A DNA stretch of 64,000 bases from Rhodopseudomonas palustris (GCF_034479375.1 NZ_CP140155.1:1364001-1428000); one strand, 5' to 3'; positions 26,555 to 36,474 are shown, counted from the first letter of the stretch. Translations and numbers: made by a program. The notes: generated from the letters alone by a model not told the origin.

Positions 26555-27672
26555 AGCAGCGCGCGCCGGCCGGCGAATGTCGACCAGGCCGACAGCGCCA
26601 TCCGGCCCTTGATGCTCATCGCCTTTTCCAGCGCCAGCAATTGCTCGGGCTCGCAGCCGAGCCGCTGCTTGTAGTCGTAGCCGCCGGCGCCGAGATCGAA
26701 TCTGCGGACGCCGTTTTCGATCAGCCAGCGGATGATCTCGCTCGCCAGCACGATGCCCGGCGAGCAGCGGCTCCATTGCTCGCCGAGATGGGCGAGCCGG
26801 ACCGTCGTGCAGCTCTGCTGATGCAGCAGGCTGTAGGCGAGCGCCACGATGGTGCCGCCGGATTCCAGCACCGACAGCATCGCGAAGCGCTGCGCGACGC
26901 CGCGCTCGAACACTTCGCGATAGAAATTCGAATAGGCCGGCTGGTCGAGCACGTAGCGCTTGCCGCGCGTGGCGATCCGCGCGCGCTGGAAACGATCGAG
27001 CCGGTCGAGCAGACGGCTCGCCTCGACGTCGTCGGTGATCATGCGGGCGGTGGCGCCGCCGACCGCGTCGAAGGCGCGGTGATGTTGGCGTAGCGCCTTT
27101 CGGAATTTGCGTGGGCGCGATGCGAGGTAGTCGTCCCAACTGGCGGGCAGGGCGGCGGCGTTGCGCACCGAGCCGGGCGACGTGCCGGGCAGCATCGCCA
27201 GCGGATTGGCGCGGCCGTTGACGGCGCGCGGCAGGTTGCAAAGCCGGATCACATCGACCGGCGGCATCGCCGCGATCGCCGCCTCGAAAGCCTCGGCGGC
27301 CGCGGCGGGCGTCGTCGGCGCCGCCGGGCCGAGCAACGGAAAGCCGTAATCGGACACCGAAAGGTCGGCGAATTCGACCAGCGTCAGACCACAGAACCGC
27401 CGCAGCACCAGCGGCAGCAGCATCGCGATCTCGCCGCGCGAGCTGTCGCGGACGGTGATCAGCAGCGGCTCGACATCGGCCGACGGTGCCAGAACGCGCA
27501 GCCATGGCGCCAGCCAGTTCGGCGATTGAAACGGCGTCACTGCCGCATGCGGGCCGAGCGCGGCGGCGCGGCCGAGGAATCTGCCGACGTCCCGCGTAGA
27601 GTCGGCGATATAACGGCCAGCACCTTCCGCCGCCCATCCGATGGACCGTTCACAGGCTTCGAGCTGCAACAT
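26527..27672 (-). CDS. GNAT-superfamily acyltransferase, CelD/BioF2-like (Acetyltransf_6)
   Basis: 381 residues. The FRKALRQHHRAFDAVGG block and the later LVALAYSLLHQQSC/LAHLGEQWSRCSPGIVLASEIIRWLIENGVRRFDLGAGGYDYK segment match the CelD/FemAB-like fold used in polysaccharide or lipid acylation. Substrate unknown. The protein is single-domain with no signal peptide. Its end overlaps the convergent hydrolase gene. Confidence 0.8.
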   Translation of the reverse strand: MLQLEACERSIGWAAEGAGRYIADSTRDVGRFLGRAAALGPHAAVTPFQSPNWLAPWLRVLAPSADVEPLLITVRDSSRGEIAMLLPLVLRRFCGLTLVEFADLSVSDYGFPLLGPAAPTTPAAAAEAFEAAIAAMPPVDVIRLCNLPRAVNGRANPLAMLPGTSPGSVRNAAALPASWDDYLASRPRKFRKALRQHHRAFDAVGGATARMITDDVEASRLLDRLDRFQRARIATRGKRYVLDQPAYSNFYREVFERGVAQRFAMLSVLESGGTIVALAYSLLHQQSCTTVRLAHLGEQWSRCSPGIVLASEIIRWLIENGVRRFDLGAGGYDYKQRLGCEPEQLLALEKAMSIKGRMALSAWSTFAGRRALLQSLAAKAS

Positions 27673-27898
27673 CGAATCTCGACTCGGGGCCGCCGCGGCA
27701 TCACGTCGATGCGCGACCGAAGCGGCACAATGACACTCGTGTCGGCCGATTTCGTTGATCGGGTTCGGTTCTGGAGCGAATTTGCCGCGGCAGAGTTAAC
27801 GAGACATCATCCGATTGCGAGACGTCTGCGGTACCGAATGTCGCAAGCCGGCTCGGGTCTGCTCGAGGCGCGGCGAGCGGACCGCAATGGCGACCCGG

Positions 27899-28285
27899 TC
27901 ACCGCGTCGCGGCGAAATCGTCCGGTCGCAGTTCGACCGGCCGGCCGTGCGGGGTGCGGTCGGCGGCGTGGTCCCAGGCGTCGCGATAGCGCGTCTGCGT
28001 CGCGGCGCTGGCGACGCCCTTGTCGGCGATCAGCCGTTCCAGCGTCGCGAGCCAATGCAGGTAATAGGTGTCGCCATCGTCGGGGTCGCCGCGCTGCTGC
28101 GCGCGCTTGATCTCGTCGGCGAGCGCGGCCGCCCATTCCGGCCAGGTGAACAGTCCGCGCGCATGCAGCGTCACCGCCATCGCGAAGGCGTGCGCTTCCC
28201 AGGGCTCGCGGAACACCGGGCCGTCATCGTCGCGCGGCAGGCCCGGCACGCTCTGCGCCGCGACCGCGGCGGCCTCGGCCGTCAT
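27899..28285 (-). CDS. Nitrile hydratase accessory protein
   Basis: 128 residues, third gene of the nitrile hydratase operon, overlapping the beta-subunit stop by ATGA. LPRDDDGPVFREPWEAHAFAMAVTLHARGLFTWPEWAAALADEI resembles the N-terminal part of the beta subunit, as expected for the small activator/self-subunit swapping proteins (P14K or NhlE-like) that deliver the metal-loaded alpha subunit. Role inferred from family and position. Confidence 0.9.
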   Translation of the reverse strand: MTAEAAAVAAQSVPGLPRDDDGPVFREPWEAHAFAMAVTLHARGLFTWPEWAAALADEIKRAQQRGDPDDGDTYYLHWLATLERLIADKGVASAATQTRYRDAWDHAADRTPHGRPVELRPDDFAATR

Positions 28286-28941
28286 CGTGCCGGCTCCAGA
28301 TAGCTCTCCCAGGCGTCGACCGAGATCCGCACCGTCGGGTCGCCGTCGTCGCCCCACAATTCGCGGCCGTCGAAGGTGACGGTGTAGAGCCATTGCGGCT
28401 GTTCGCCGGCGCCCAGCGCGTGGCTGTCCGGGAAAATATGCGCGCCATGGACCAGCTCGACGACGCCGGCATGGCCGCGGACATAGCGCGGCAGCCGCGT
28501 GTGGGTGTGCGGGTGGATGTTCCTGGCGCGGACGCGGTCGCCGATCGCGAAATGAGCCGGCGCCGACGCAGGACGTTCGGTCGGCGCGCCGCGCGCCAGC
28601 ATCGGCCCGGCATCGTCTGCCGGCAGTGCTGCGACGTCGCGGCGCGGATGCAGCGGCCGGGCGGCGGCGATCTCGTCGGACGTGACCAGTCCACGTTCCG
28701 CCATCAGCCGCTCGAGGCCGGCGAGCCAGATCTGGTAGTAGCTCTTCGACAGATAATCCAACGGCGAACGGTTCTCGCGGGCGAATCGCGTCATGTCGAT
28801 GTTCCAGCCACCGGGCCGCGCCATCGCCAGCGTCAGCGCGAAGGCGCGTCGCTCCCATGCGGCATGAAACAGCGGCTCGTTGGCCTCCGGCACCACCGGT
28901 CCGAAGCCGTCCATGCCGCCCATGTCGTGCGCGCCGTCCAT
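28282..28941 (-). CDS. nthB: Nitrile hydratase, beta subunit
   Basis: 219 residues starting [16 protein letters not shown], the canonical beta-subunit N-terminus. W..RAFALTLAM follows, and the C-terminal half has FAIGDRVRARNIHPHTHTRLPRYVRGHAGVVE and a final DGDPTVRISVDAWESYLEPA. With the alpha subunit it hydrates nitriles to amides. The ATG overlaps the alpha-subunit stop by one base (TGATG). Confidence 0.95.
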   Translation of the reverse strand: MDGAHDMGGMDGFGPVVPEANEPLFHAAWERRAFALTLAMARPGGWNIDMTRFARENRSPLDYLSKSYYQIWLAGLERLMAERGLVTSDEIAAARPLHPRRDVAALPADDAGPMLARGAPTERPASAPAHFAIGDRVRARNIHPHTHTRLPRYVRGHAGVVELVHGAHIFPDSHALGAGEQPQWLYTVTFDGRELWGDDGDPTVRISVDAWESYLEPAR

Positions 28942-29573
28942 CACACAGTCTCCGCCGGAGGCTGTGCCACGCCGGTGCCGATCATGCTGTCGCGGGTGAC
29001 CAGATCGGCCAGTTGGTCCTCGCTGAAACCCTCGGTGCCATCGGGCCGCATCGGGATCACCAGATAGCGGATCTCCGCGGTCGAATCCCACACGCGGATC
29101 GCGGTGTCGCCGGGCAGGGTGACACCGAAATCGGCCAGCACCGCGCGCGGTTCCTTCACGGCGCGCGAACGGTACGGCGCGGATTTGTACCAGACCGGCG
29201 GCAGTCCGAGCACCGACCACGGATAGCAGGAGCACAGCGTGCACACGATCATATTGTGCGTCGCGGGCGTGTTCTCGACGGCGACGATATGCTCGCCCTG
29301 GCGGCCGGTGTAGCCGAGCTCGGCGATTGCGGCGGTCGCGTCCTTCAGCAGACGCGCGCGGTACGCCGGATCGGTCCAGGCTTTCGCCACGACACGGGCG
29401 CCGTTGCGGGGCCCGACCCTGGTTTCGTAGGTCTCGATCAGGATGTCGAGCGCGGCCGGCTCGACATAGCCTTTCTCGGTGAGGATGGTTTCGAGCGCGC
29501 GCACCCGCAGCTCTGTGTCCGACAATTCCGAATGGTCGTGATCGTGAGAATGGCCGTGGTGATGTTCGCTCAT
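28941..29573 (-). CDS. nthA: Nitrile hydratase, alpha subunit, cobalt type
   Basis: About 210 residues from ATG 29573. The metal-binding claw motif reads [10 protein letters not shown]; Thr after the first Cys is the mark of cobalt rather than iron enzymes. The N-terminus is strikingly His-rich ([13 protein letters not shown], nine His within 16 residues), perhaps for metal capture; this is inference. The rest is canonical ([28 protein letters not shown]). The gene order alpha, beta, accessory is complete, with no amidase alongside. It is divergent from the enoyl-CoA hydratase gene. Confidence 0.95.
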   Translation of the reverse strand: MSEHHHGHSHDHDHSELSDTELRVRALETILTEKGYVEPAALDILIETYETRVGPRNGARVVAKAWTDPAYRARLLKDATAAIAELGYTGRQGEHIVAVENTPATHNMIVCTLCSCYPWSVLGLPPVWYKSAPYRSRAVKEPRAVLADFGVTLPGDTAIRVWDSTAEIRYLVIPMRPDGTEGFSEDQLADLVTRDSMIGTGVAQPPAETV

Positions 29574-29662
29574 GCGACGCAACATAGATTGGAAATTGTT
29601 GCGCTGTCGAGCCGGGAAGCTGCTAGCCTCGGAACAACCAAGAATGCAGTTCGGGAGGCATC

Positions 29663-30469
29663 GTGGGGGAGTTCGTGACGATCGAGCGGGGGCTCGGGCC
29701 GGAGGGCCGCGTCGCCGTGGTGCGGTTCGACCGCGGCGACGGCATCAACGCGCTGTCGCCGGACGCGATGCGGCAATTGACCGACGCCGCGCGCAGCTTC
29801 GAGGACGACGGCGCCACATCTGTCGTGGTGCTGGCCGGCAGCGCCCGGGCGTTCAGCGCCGGCTTCGATCTCAAGGACCCGGAGGGACGCAGCCGCGCCG
29901 GAATGGATCTCGGCGAGCTGCGCCGGCATCTCAAGCTCGGCCCGCGGCTGACGCGCGCCTGGCAGGAGATGGAGCAGATCACCTTTGCGGCGATCGAGGG
30001 CTTCTGCATCGGCGGCGGCGCGGCGCTGGCGGTGGCGCTGGATTTCCGGGTGATGGCGCGCGACGCGCATATCCGCGTGCCGGAGATCGGCCTCGGCATG
30101 AACATGAGCTGGCAGAGCGTACCGCGGATGCTGCATTTGATCGGCCCGGCGCGGACCAAGCAGGCGGTGATCCTCGCCGACGACAAGATCAGCGCGAACG
30201 AGGCCTATGAATGGCGGTTGGTCGAGCATCTGGCCGAGCCGGGGCAGGCGTTCGCCGCCGCGATGGCGCTGGCCGACAAGGTCGCGGCGCAGCCGCCGCT
30301 GTCGGTGGCGATGACCAAGCTTACCGTCAACCGGCTGGCGCACGCGCTGGACGACCTCGCCAGCCACATGGACCTCGACCAGTTCGCGCTCGCGGGCTTC
30401 AGCGAGGACCACAAGGAAGGCGTCGACGCCTTCCTGCAGCGCCGCAAGCCGCGGTTTCACGGAAAGTGA
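29663..30469 (+). CDS. Enoyl-CoA hydratase/isomerase family protein
   Basis: 268 residues from GTG 29663 with GGGAGG upstream. The crotonase fold is shown by [16 protein letters not shown] and the oxyanion-hole motif [29 protein letters not shown] carries a catalytic-type Glu. The substrate is unassigned. The neighbouring small monooxygenase-like gene could be co-transcribed (57-base gap). Confidence 0.9.
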   Translation: MGEFVTIERGLGPEGRVAVVRFDRGDGINALSPDAMRQLTDAARSFEDDGATSVVVLAGSARAFSAGFDLKDPEGRSRAGMDLGELRRHLKLGPRLTRAWQEMEQITFAAIEGFCIGGGAALAVALDFRVMARDAHIRVPEIGLGMNMSWQSVPRMLHLIGPARTKQAVILADDKISANEAYEWRLVEHLAEPGQAFAAAMALADKVAAQPPLSVAMTKLTVNRLAHALDDLASHMDLDQFALAGFSEDHKEGVDAFLQRRKPRFHGK

Positions 30470-30525
30470 GCAGCGGCACCGCGGGTTTCGCGCTAGGATA
30501 GATCAAATCAATCTGGGAGGTTTCG

Positions 30526-30843
30526 ATGATCACCACCATCGTGCAGTTCGCGCTGTCGGAGCCGATTAGCCTGGAGGAAGCGGCGCGGCGGTTTCGCAGC
30601 AGCGCGCCGAAATATCAGAAGATGCCGGGGCTGATCCGCAAATACTACATCCGCTCCGAGGACGGCAGCACCGCCGGCGGCGTGTATCTCTGGGAGTCGC
30701 GCGAAGCCGCCGAAAAGGTCTATGCCGGCGAATGGCGGACGCGCGTGGCGCAGCTTTACGGCGCGGAGCCGGTGATCTCGTGGTTCGACAGCCCGGTGAT
30801 CGTCGACAACGCGCTGGGCGGCACGGTCACCGCCGCGGCGTGA
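30526..30843 (+). CDS. YdhR-type antibiotic-biosynthesis-monooxygenase-fold protein
   Basis: 105 residues. Ferredoxin-like dimeric alpha+beta barrel signature: IVQFALSEPISLEEAARRF, PGLIRKYYIRSEDGSTAGGVYLWESREAAEKVY and a late WFDSPVIVDN. This matches the YdhR family of putative monooxygenases; the substrate is unknown. GGGAGG lies upstream of the start. Confidence 0.85.
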   Translation: MITTIVQFALSEPISLEEAARRFRSSAPKYQKMPGLIRKYYIRSEDGSTAGGVYLWESREAAEKVYAGEWRTRVAQLYGAEPVISWFDSPVIVDNALGGTVTAAA

Positions 30844-30868
30844 GCATGTTGTCGCGCGCGACGCCCCC

Positions 30869-32929
30869 TCAGCGCCACATCCCGCGCATCCGCGCGCCGA
30901 TGTCGATCGGCGGCGCCTGTCGGGTCGGATAGCCGGGCGAGGCCGTGACCTTCGGCCAACTCGTGCGCTCGAACAGGTTCAGAAGCCTGTCCGGAATGAA
31001 GCGGCTGCGCGCGGCGTAGACGTGGCGGTCGCCCATCGCGTTCTGGCCGTGGGTGAAGAAGCGCTGCGGCACCACGAGATGCAGATCGTCCTTGGCGCGT
31101 GTCATCGCCACGTAGAGCAGGCGGCGCTCCTCCTCGATCTCGGCCGAGGTGCCGGTGCCGAGATCGGACGGCATGCAGCCGTCGACGACGTTGAGCACGA
31201 ACACCGATTTCCATTCCTGGCCTTTCGCCGAATGGATCGTCGACAGGATCAGATAGTCTTCGTCGAGTAGCGGCACGCCGGCCTGATCGGACGTCGCATC
31301 CGGCGGGTCGAGCGTCAGCTCGGTGAGGAAGCGCTCGCGCGACGGATAGCCGGATGCGATCTGCGCCAATTGCACCAGGTCGGCGCGCCGCGTCACCGCG
31401 TCGTCGTGGATGCGGTCGAGATGCGGTTCGTACCACAGCCGCGCGCGCTCGATCTCGGCCGGCCAGCCGACCCGGCCGTCACGCAGGTCACCGATCGCAT
31501 CGACGAAATCGCGCCAGTCGGCGCCTGCGCGCGGCGGCGAGGGGACGTGGGCGAGGGCTTCGAGCGGATCGGCGTCGCCACCGATCGCGTCCAGCGCCTT
31601 CTGCGCCGAGGCCGGGCCGATGCCCTGCATCAGCAGCATCACCCGGAAACCGGCGACGCGGTCGCGCGGGTTCTGCACGAAGCGCAACAGCGCCAGCATG
31701 TCCTTGACGTGGGCGGCGTCGAGGAATTTCAGCCCGCCGAATTTGACGAAGGGAATGTTGCGGCGGGTCAGCTCGAGCTCGAGCGGCGCCGAATGCGATG
31801 AGGTCCGGAACAGCACCGACTGCTGCTTCAGCGTGGTGCCGCTCTCGCGATGCTCGAGCACGCGCTCGGTGATGTAGCGCGCCTGATCGGCCTCGTCGCG
31901 GACGGCGACGAGCTGCGGCCGCAATCCGATGGCGCGGTCGGTCCAGAGGTTCTTGGTGAAGCGCTCCGCGGCGAGGTCGATCACGCCGTTGGCCGCGCCG
32001 AGGATGGCCTGCGTCGAGCGATAGTTGCGGTCGAGCGTGACGATGCGGGCAGGTGGGCTGAACGCCTTCGGGAAATCGAGAATGTTGCGCACCGTCGCGG
32101 CACGGAAGGAATAGATCGATTGCGCGTCGTCGCCGACCACGGTCAGGCCGCGGCCGTCGGGCTTCAGCCCGAGCAGCACCTGCGCCTGCAGCGCATTGGT
32201 GTCCTGATATTCGTCGACCAGCACGTGATCGAACCGCGAGCCGATCTCGTCGGCGAGCGACGGTTCGGTCATGGTCTGCGCCCAGTACAGCAGCAGGTCG
32301 TCGTAATCGAGCACGTTGTGGCGCTGCTTGGCGTCGACATAGCCGGCGAACAGCTGCTTCAGCTCGGCGGCCCAGCCGGCGCACCACGGATAGTTGACGC
32401 CGAGCACGACATCGAGCGCCAGCCCGGCATTGACGCAGCGCGAGTAGATCGACAGGCAAGTCGCCTTGGCGGGAAACCTGCTTTCGGTCCTGGAGAAGCC
32501 GAGGTCGTGGCGGACCAGGTTCATCAGGTCGGCGGAATCCTCGCGGTCGTGGATCGTGAACGCAGGATCGAGCCCGATCCGCTCGGCGTATTCACGCAGC
32601 AGCCGCGCGCCGATGCCGTGAAACGTGCCGGCCCAGTTCAGCGCACCGCCACGCGCGGCGCCATCGCCCATCACGCGGCGGGCGATGCGCTCGACCCGGC
32701 GGGTCATCTCGGCGGCGGCGCGGCGCGAGAACGTCATCAGCAGGATGCGATGCGGGTCGGCGCCGTTGACGACGAGATGCGCAACGCGATGCGCCAGCGT
32801 GTTGGTCTTGCCGCTGCCGGCGCCGGCGATCACCAAGAGCGGCGGGCAGGGACCCTCGCCCACACCGTGCTCGACGGCGCAACGCTGCTCCGGATTGAGG
32901 CCGTCGAGATAGGTGGCGGGCAGAGACAC
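30869..32929 (-). CDS. UvrD/Rep-family superfamily 1 DNA helicase
   Basis: 686 residues. Helicase motifs in order: I, VIAGAGSGKTNTLAHRV; Ia, LMTFSRRAAAEM; II, HVLVDEYQDTNALQ; III, VVGDDAQSIYSFRAA; IV, LDRNYRST; V, LSTIHSAKGQEWKSVFV; VI, RRLLYVAMTRAKDDLHLV. It is shorter than the main UvrD (about 720-780) and its C-terminal tail ends in PTRQAPPIDIGARMRGMWR, so it is more likely an accessory Rep/UvrD paralogue than the only UvrD. Single gene. Confidence 0.9.
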   Translation of the reverse strand: MSLPATYLDGLNPEQRCAVEHGVGEGPCPPLLVIAGAGSGKTNTLAHRVAHLVVNGADPHRILLMTFSRRAAAEMTRRVERIARRVMGDGAARGGALNWAGTFHGIGARLLREYAERIGLDPAFTIHDREDSADLMNLVRHDLGFSRTESRFPAKATCLSIYSRCVNAGLALDVVLGVNYPWCAGWAAELKQLFAGYVDAKQRHNVLDYDDLLLYWAQTMTEPSLADEIGSRFDHVLVDEYQDTNALQAQVLLGLKPDGRGLTVVGDDAQSIYSFRAATVRNILDFPKAFSPPARIVTLDRNYRSTQAILGAANGVIDLAAERFTKNLWTDRAIGLRPQLVAVRDEADQARYITERVLEHRESGTTLKQQSVLFRTSSHSAPLELELTRRNIPFVKFGGLKFLDAAHVKDMLALLRFVQNPRDRVAGFRVMLLMQGIGPASAQKALDAIGGDADPLEALAHVPSPPRAGADWRDFVDAIGDLRDGRVGWPAEIERARLWYEPHLDRIHDDAVTRRADLVQLAQIASGYPSRERFLTELTLDPPDATSDQAGVPLLDEDYLILSTIHSAKGQEWKSVFVLNVVDGCMPSDLGTGTSAEIEEERRLLYVAMTRAKDDLHLVVPQRFFTHGQNAMGDRHVYAARSRFIPDRLLNLFERTSWPKVTASPGYPTRQAPPIDIGARMRGMWR

Positions 32930-33184
32930 GAATCAGCGCCTGTCGGGATGAGGACCGACGGTCCCTGATTCCTGCTTTGTTCGCAACGCCGATCGCGACC
33001 CGGCACCGCTGTTTGCCGCATCATCCACGGAACTTGCCGCGCGTATCGAAAATGTCGCGCACGTGCGGCTATGCTGGCGCGTGCGTTCGGCTATCCTCGA
33101 TAGCGGCGGTCGCGGATGAGCCGCGCCGGCCAGGCAACGCAGTTGGCGCTTCGCGCCGGTCGAACACGCATGGGGGTACGCTTG

Positions 33185-33700
33185 ATGGCAAGACGATCCA
33201 TTCTCGTTGGGACCGCAATTCTGGTCATGAGTTCGGGCACGGCGATGGCGCTCGAACTCGACACGCTGTCGATCACCAGCGGCCAATTGGTGATCACCGG
33301 CAAGACCAGTAAACCCAATCAGGAGGTCGAAGTCGTCGCGACCGGTGACAAGGTCAAGAGTTCGTCCTCGCGGCGCTTCCGGTTCACGCTGTCGTATCTG
33401 CCGGAGACCTGCAAGCTCGACCTGAAATCCGGCAACGAGACATTGAAGGACCGGCTGGTCGCCAATTGCGGCCTGCGTGGTCCCAAGGGCGAGCCTGGCG
33501 CCGCCGGCGCCGTGGGCCCGGCCGGTCCTGCGGGGGCCGCTGGCCCAGCGGGTCCGGCAGGCCCGGCAGGCCCCAAGGGCGACGCGGGTGCTGCTGGTCC
33601 GGCGGGGCCCGCCGGTCCGACCGGCCCAGCAGGTTCCGCGGGTCCGGCCGGACCGGCCGGCGCCAAGGGCGAGCAGGGCGAGGCCGCCCCGAAGAACTGA
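33185..33700 (+). CDS. Secreted collagen-like (Gly-X-Y) repeat protein
   Basis: 171 residues from ATG 33185. A signal peptide ([18 protein letters not shown]) is followed by a globular beta-type domain of about 75 residues ([22 protein letters not shown], two Cys). About 24 Gly-X-Y triplets follow from [13 protein letters not shown], mostly GPA, ending [12 protein letters not shown]. This is a short bacterial collagen-like stretch, likely a trimeric triple helix outside the cell. There is no visible anchor. Function unknown. Confidence 0.85.
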   Translation: MARRSILVGTAILVMSSGTAMALELDTLSITSGQLVITGKTSKPNQEVEVVATGDKVKSSSSRRFRFTLSYLPETCKLDLKSGNETLKDRLVANCGLRGPKGEPGAAGAVGPAGPAGAAGPAGPAGPAGPKGDAGAAGPAGPAGPTGPAGSAGPAGPAGAKGEQGEAAPKN

Positions 33701-33771
33701 GACGCGATCGATGCGTGCCGCGATCTCCCGGCGCGCATCGCCGCCACGGCTGTGCCTGGTTCGCAGCGAAG

Positions 33772-33800
33772 AGATCGTCGCTCCTCATGAGCGACGATCT
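33772..33800. terminator. Bidirectional terminator-like hairpin between convergent genes
   Basis: A perfect 12-bp stem, AGATCGTCGCTC / GAGCGACGATCT, with a 5-base loop. It lies between the collagen-like gene (plus) and the MFS gene ending at 33805 (minus). There is no T run on either side. Confidence 0.55.
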
Positions 33801-33804
33801 GCGG

Positions 33805-35142
33805 CTATATCTCGGCCTTCCTCGCGGCGAAGATGCAGAGCAGCGACACCAGAGCGGCCGCGAGCTGGTAGTAGCCGACATGGCTCAGGCCGTAATTGGC
33901 CTGCAGCCAGGTCGCGATATAGGGCGCCAGCGACGCGCCGAATATGCCCGCCATGTTGAAGGTGATCGACGACCCGGTGTAGCGCACCCGGGTCGGGAAC
34001 GGCGCCGCCAGCGCTGCGCCGATCACGCCGTAGTTCAGGCCGAACAGCAGCATGCCGACGGTGGTGAACGCGTAGATGCCGACCAGACCAGCGGACAGCA
34101 GCGGCGCCAGCGCGAACGAGAACAGGCCGAGGATGATCGTGCTGCCGAGGAGCAGGGCACGGCGTCCGAAACGGTCGCCGAGCTTGCCGGCGGCGATCGT
34201 CGAGAGGCCGAACAGCACCGAGCCGTAGACCTGCACCAGCAGCGCGTCGCGGAACGACACCCCGGCGACCTTGACGTTGTAGGACAACAGATATGCCGTG
34301 CAGATGTAGAACGCCACGAAGGTGATCAGCGCCATGAAGGTGCTGATCACCATGCTGCGCTTGTGATGGCGGAAGACTTCCACCACCGGCACCGAGACAC
34401 GCTCGGACTTGTCGATCGCTTGCTGGAATTCCGGCGTCTCGGTGATCGACAGCCGCACCCACAGGCCGATCGCGATCAGCGCGATCGAGGCGATGAAGGG
34501 GATGCGCCAGCCCCAGCTCAGCAGCGCGTCCTGCGACATGAAATGCAGCAGCAGCCAGAACACGCCGGAGGCCAGAAACAACCCGACCGGGGCGCCGAGC
34601 TGCGGAAACATGCCGTACCAGCTACGCTTGCCGACGGGCGCGTTTTCGGTGGCGAGCAGCACGGCGCCACCCCATTCGCCGCCGAGGCCGAAGCCCTGGC
34701 CGAACCGGCACAGCGCCAGCATCAGCGGCGCCAGCACGCCGATCTGGTGGTAGCTCGGCAACAGGCCGATCACCACCGTCGAAATCCCCATGGTCAGCAG
34801 GGCCGCGACCAGCGTGGTCTTGCGGCCGACCTTGTCGCCGAAATGGCCGAAGATGACGGCGCCGAGCGGACGGGCGAAGAACGCGATCGAGAACGTCGCG
34901 AACGACGCCAGCAGCGCCGTCGTCGGATCGCTGTTGGGAAAGAATAGCGTCGGAAACACCAGCACCGCGGCGGTGGCATAGACGTAGAAGTCGAAGAACT
35001 CGACCGTGGTGCCGATCAGGCTCGCCAGCAACACCTGCGCGGGCGAATTCAACGGTCTGCCGCGTCCGGCAGCGGTTGCCGGGGGCACGAAATTTGTGGC
35101 GTCCATGAGTGCTGATCCGTCAGATGCGGTTTCGGCCCGCAT
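33805..35142 (-). CDS. MFS transporter, metabolite:H+ symporter (MHS) family
   Basis: 445 residues, 12 predicted helices. LIGTTVEFFDFYVYATAAVLVFP and the loop GHFGDKVGRKTTL between helices 2 and 3 are typical of the MHS group (ProP/ShiA/KgtP-like), as are GFGLGGEWGGAVLLATENAP and the intracellular ETPEFQQAIDKSERV. The substrate cannot be read from sequence. An internal start at 35106 (MDATNFVPP) is an alternative. This is the last clearly chromosomal gene before the island. Confidence 0.9.
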   Translation of the reverse strand: MRAETASDGSALMDATNFVPPATAAGRGRPLNSPAQVLLASLIGTTVEFFDFYVYATAAVLVFPTLFFPNSDPTTALLASFATFSIAFFARPLGAVIFGHFGDKVGRKTTLVAALLTMGISTVVIGLLPSYHQIGVLAPLMLALCRFGQGFGLGGEWGGAVLLATENAPVGKRSWYGMFPQLGAPVGLFLASGVFWLLLHFMSQDALLSWGWRIPFIASIALIAIGLWVRLSITETPEFQQAIDKSERVSVPVVEVFRHHKRSMVISTFMALITFVAFYICTAYLLSYNVKVAGVSFRDALLVQVYGSVLFGLSTIAAGKLGDRFGRRALLLGSTIILGLFSFALAPLLSAGLVGIYAFTTVGMLLFGLNYGVIGAALAAPFPTRVRYTGSSITFNMAGIFGASLAPYIATWLQANYGLSHVGYYQLAAALVSLLCIFAARKAEI

Positions 35143-35293
35143 CCGCGTGCGCTAACCAGGAGAGGCAGCGACTTACCGCAATATTCCGCACCGGCCAACC
35201 GCATCGCCGCCATGCCGCCCATGTCCCACGAGCGTGCCGACCGGCCGCGCCGTTCAGCGAAGCAGGCGGAGAGCGGGGGCGAGTTCAGGGAAG

Positions 35294-35400
35294 TGGAGCT
35301 TACCCCATAAAGACGACGTCCAAGTGGAGATTCTCCAATGATTTCTAGGAGATTTCACCCCATAAGGTTCGCGCGATTCCCCCCATAACGACGTCGTATT
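35294..35400 (+). repeat. CCCCATAA repeat array A (candidate transposon left end)
   Basis: Three same-orientation sites: CCCCATAA at 35303-35310 (in TTACCCCATAAAGACGACG), 35358-35365 (in CACCCCATAAGGTTCG) and 35381-35388 (in CCCCCATAACGACGTCG). Spacings are 55 and 23. The first site is preceded by TGGAGCT. The layout matches array B. Multiple same-orientation sites near one end are typical of TnsB-type transposase binding. The remainder of 35143-35719 holds no convincing gene. Confidence 0.6.
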
Positions 35401-35719
35401 GTCGGAATTCGACGCTACCCTCAGCTACCGGGGGCGACCTGGGATACTTGAACCAAGAGGATTCTTGCCGGACGCCTTCAAACGACGGGTCAAGCCGGGC
35501 GATACGGCATTCCTTAGCTGTGACCAGGATGATCCACGGACGGCGATATCTGCAAGGAAGGATCGGATTTCTCAACTCCTCTTTCGACGATCTGCATGAC
35601 TCCGGCCTCGCCATACCTCCCACGGTTTCCTCCCTTGGAGGTTTGCGTAATCCGGCCCCGAAGTGCGCGCCGCGCCACCATCATGGGGTCAGCATCCACA
35701 AACCTTCACAAGAGAGCCT

Positions 35720-36355
35720 TCATTCACGCGTGGCTTGGGAGGCCTTTGGTACCCCGTAAGCCGCTAGAAATACGTCGACCGCGCGCGTAACAGTATGCTC
35801 GACTTCTTCGGGAGAAATGTCGTCGTCGAGTTGCAGCGCTCTTCTATACGTTGTCTCGGATTCGAAGAGCGCCATGAGGTGGTGGGCTGCCGCGGCAGGG
35901 TCGGCTGCGGAAAGGTGCCCAGCCTTGGTTGCGGCCTCGATATAGGCGGCGAAGACCTTCAGGCCTTTTCCAGGGCCGGCATCATAGAAGATGCGTCCCA
36001 AATTTCCGATTCGACCATGCGCAACTGCAAGGCGATATGCTGTGATCGCATCTTCATTGCTGACTCGTCTGATTAGCTGTCTCCCCACATTGAGAAGCAC
36101 GTCACGCGGATCATCGGCTGCACGATTGGGCATGGTCTCGATCATGTCCAAGATCTGCTTGCTCACGACCCCTAGACTGACGTGAACGAATAGCTCCTCC
36201 TTGGAGGGGAAATAGCCGTAAAGCGTCGCCTTGGAGCCGCCAAGCCGCTTGGCTATTTCAGACATCGAGGTGCCGTCGAGGCCACGCTCCTTGAACACCT
36301 CGGCGGCCGTTTCGAGGATCGCCTCTCGTTTCGCTTCAGTTCGAACCCTGGCCAT
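35720..36355 (-). CDS. TetR-family transcriptional regulator of the adjacent efflux module
   Basis: 211 residues from ATG 36355 (MARVRTEAKRE, GGAGGGG upstream); the ATG at 36439 overlaps the operator region and is unlikely. The N-terminal helix-turn-helix spans about 10-55 (AAEVFKERGLDGTSMSEIAKRLGGSKATLYGYF). The ligand domain resembles AefR-like TetR regulators. It is divergent from cytochrome b561 and the RND genes, with two palindromes between, so it probably represses both directions. Confidence 0.88.
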   Translation of the reverse strand: MARVRTEAKREAILETAAEVFKERGLDGTSMSEIAKRLGGSKATLYGYFPSKEELFVHVSLGVVSKQILDMIETMPNRAADDPRDVLLNVGRQLIRRVSNEDAITAYRLAVAHGRIGNLGRIFYDAGPGKGLKVFAAYIEAATKAGHLSAADPAAAAHHLMALFESETTYRRALQLDDDISPEEVEHTVTRAVDVFLAAYGVPKASQATRE

Positions 36356-36415
36356 AGGCCCCTCCACCAATCCGGTCGGTGCAACGAACAAAGTGACCCC
36401 GACCAAATTACGATA

Positions 36416-36474
36416 CCGTACGTACGGATATATTGACAACTCGCCCTACTCGTTAAAAATAACTGTACGTACGG
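36416..36474 (+). promoter_or_regulatory. Promoter and twin palindromic operators for the TetR/RND module
   Basis: CCGTACGTACGG (36416-36427) and TGTACGTACGG (36464-36474) share the palindrome GTACGTAC. Between them lie TTGACA (36433-36438) and, 17 bases on, AAAATA. Two copies of the same palindrome flanking a -35/-10 pair between a TetR gene and its divergent targets is a classical autoregulated operator layout. Confidence 0.7.

Noticed and set aside
35345..35623. Minus-strand 92-codon ORF across array A
   Set aside because: No ribosome site, no family resemblance, and it overlaps the repeat array.
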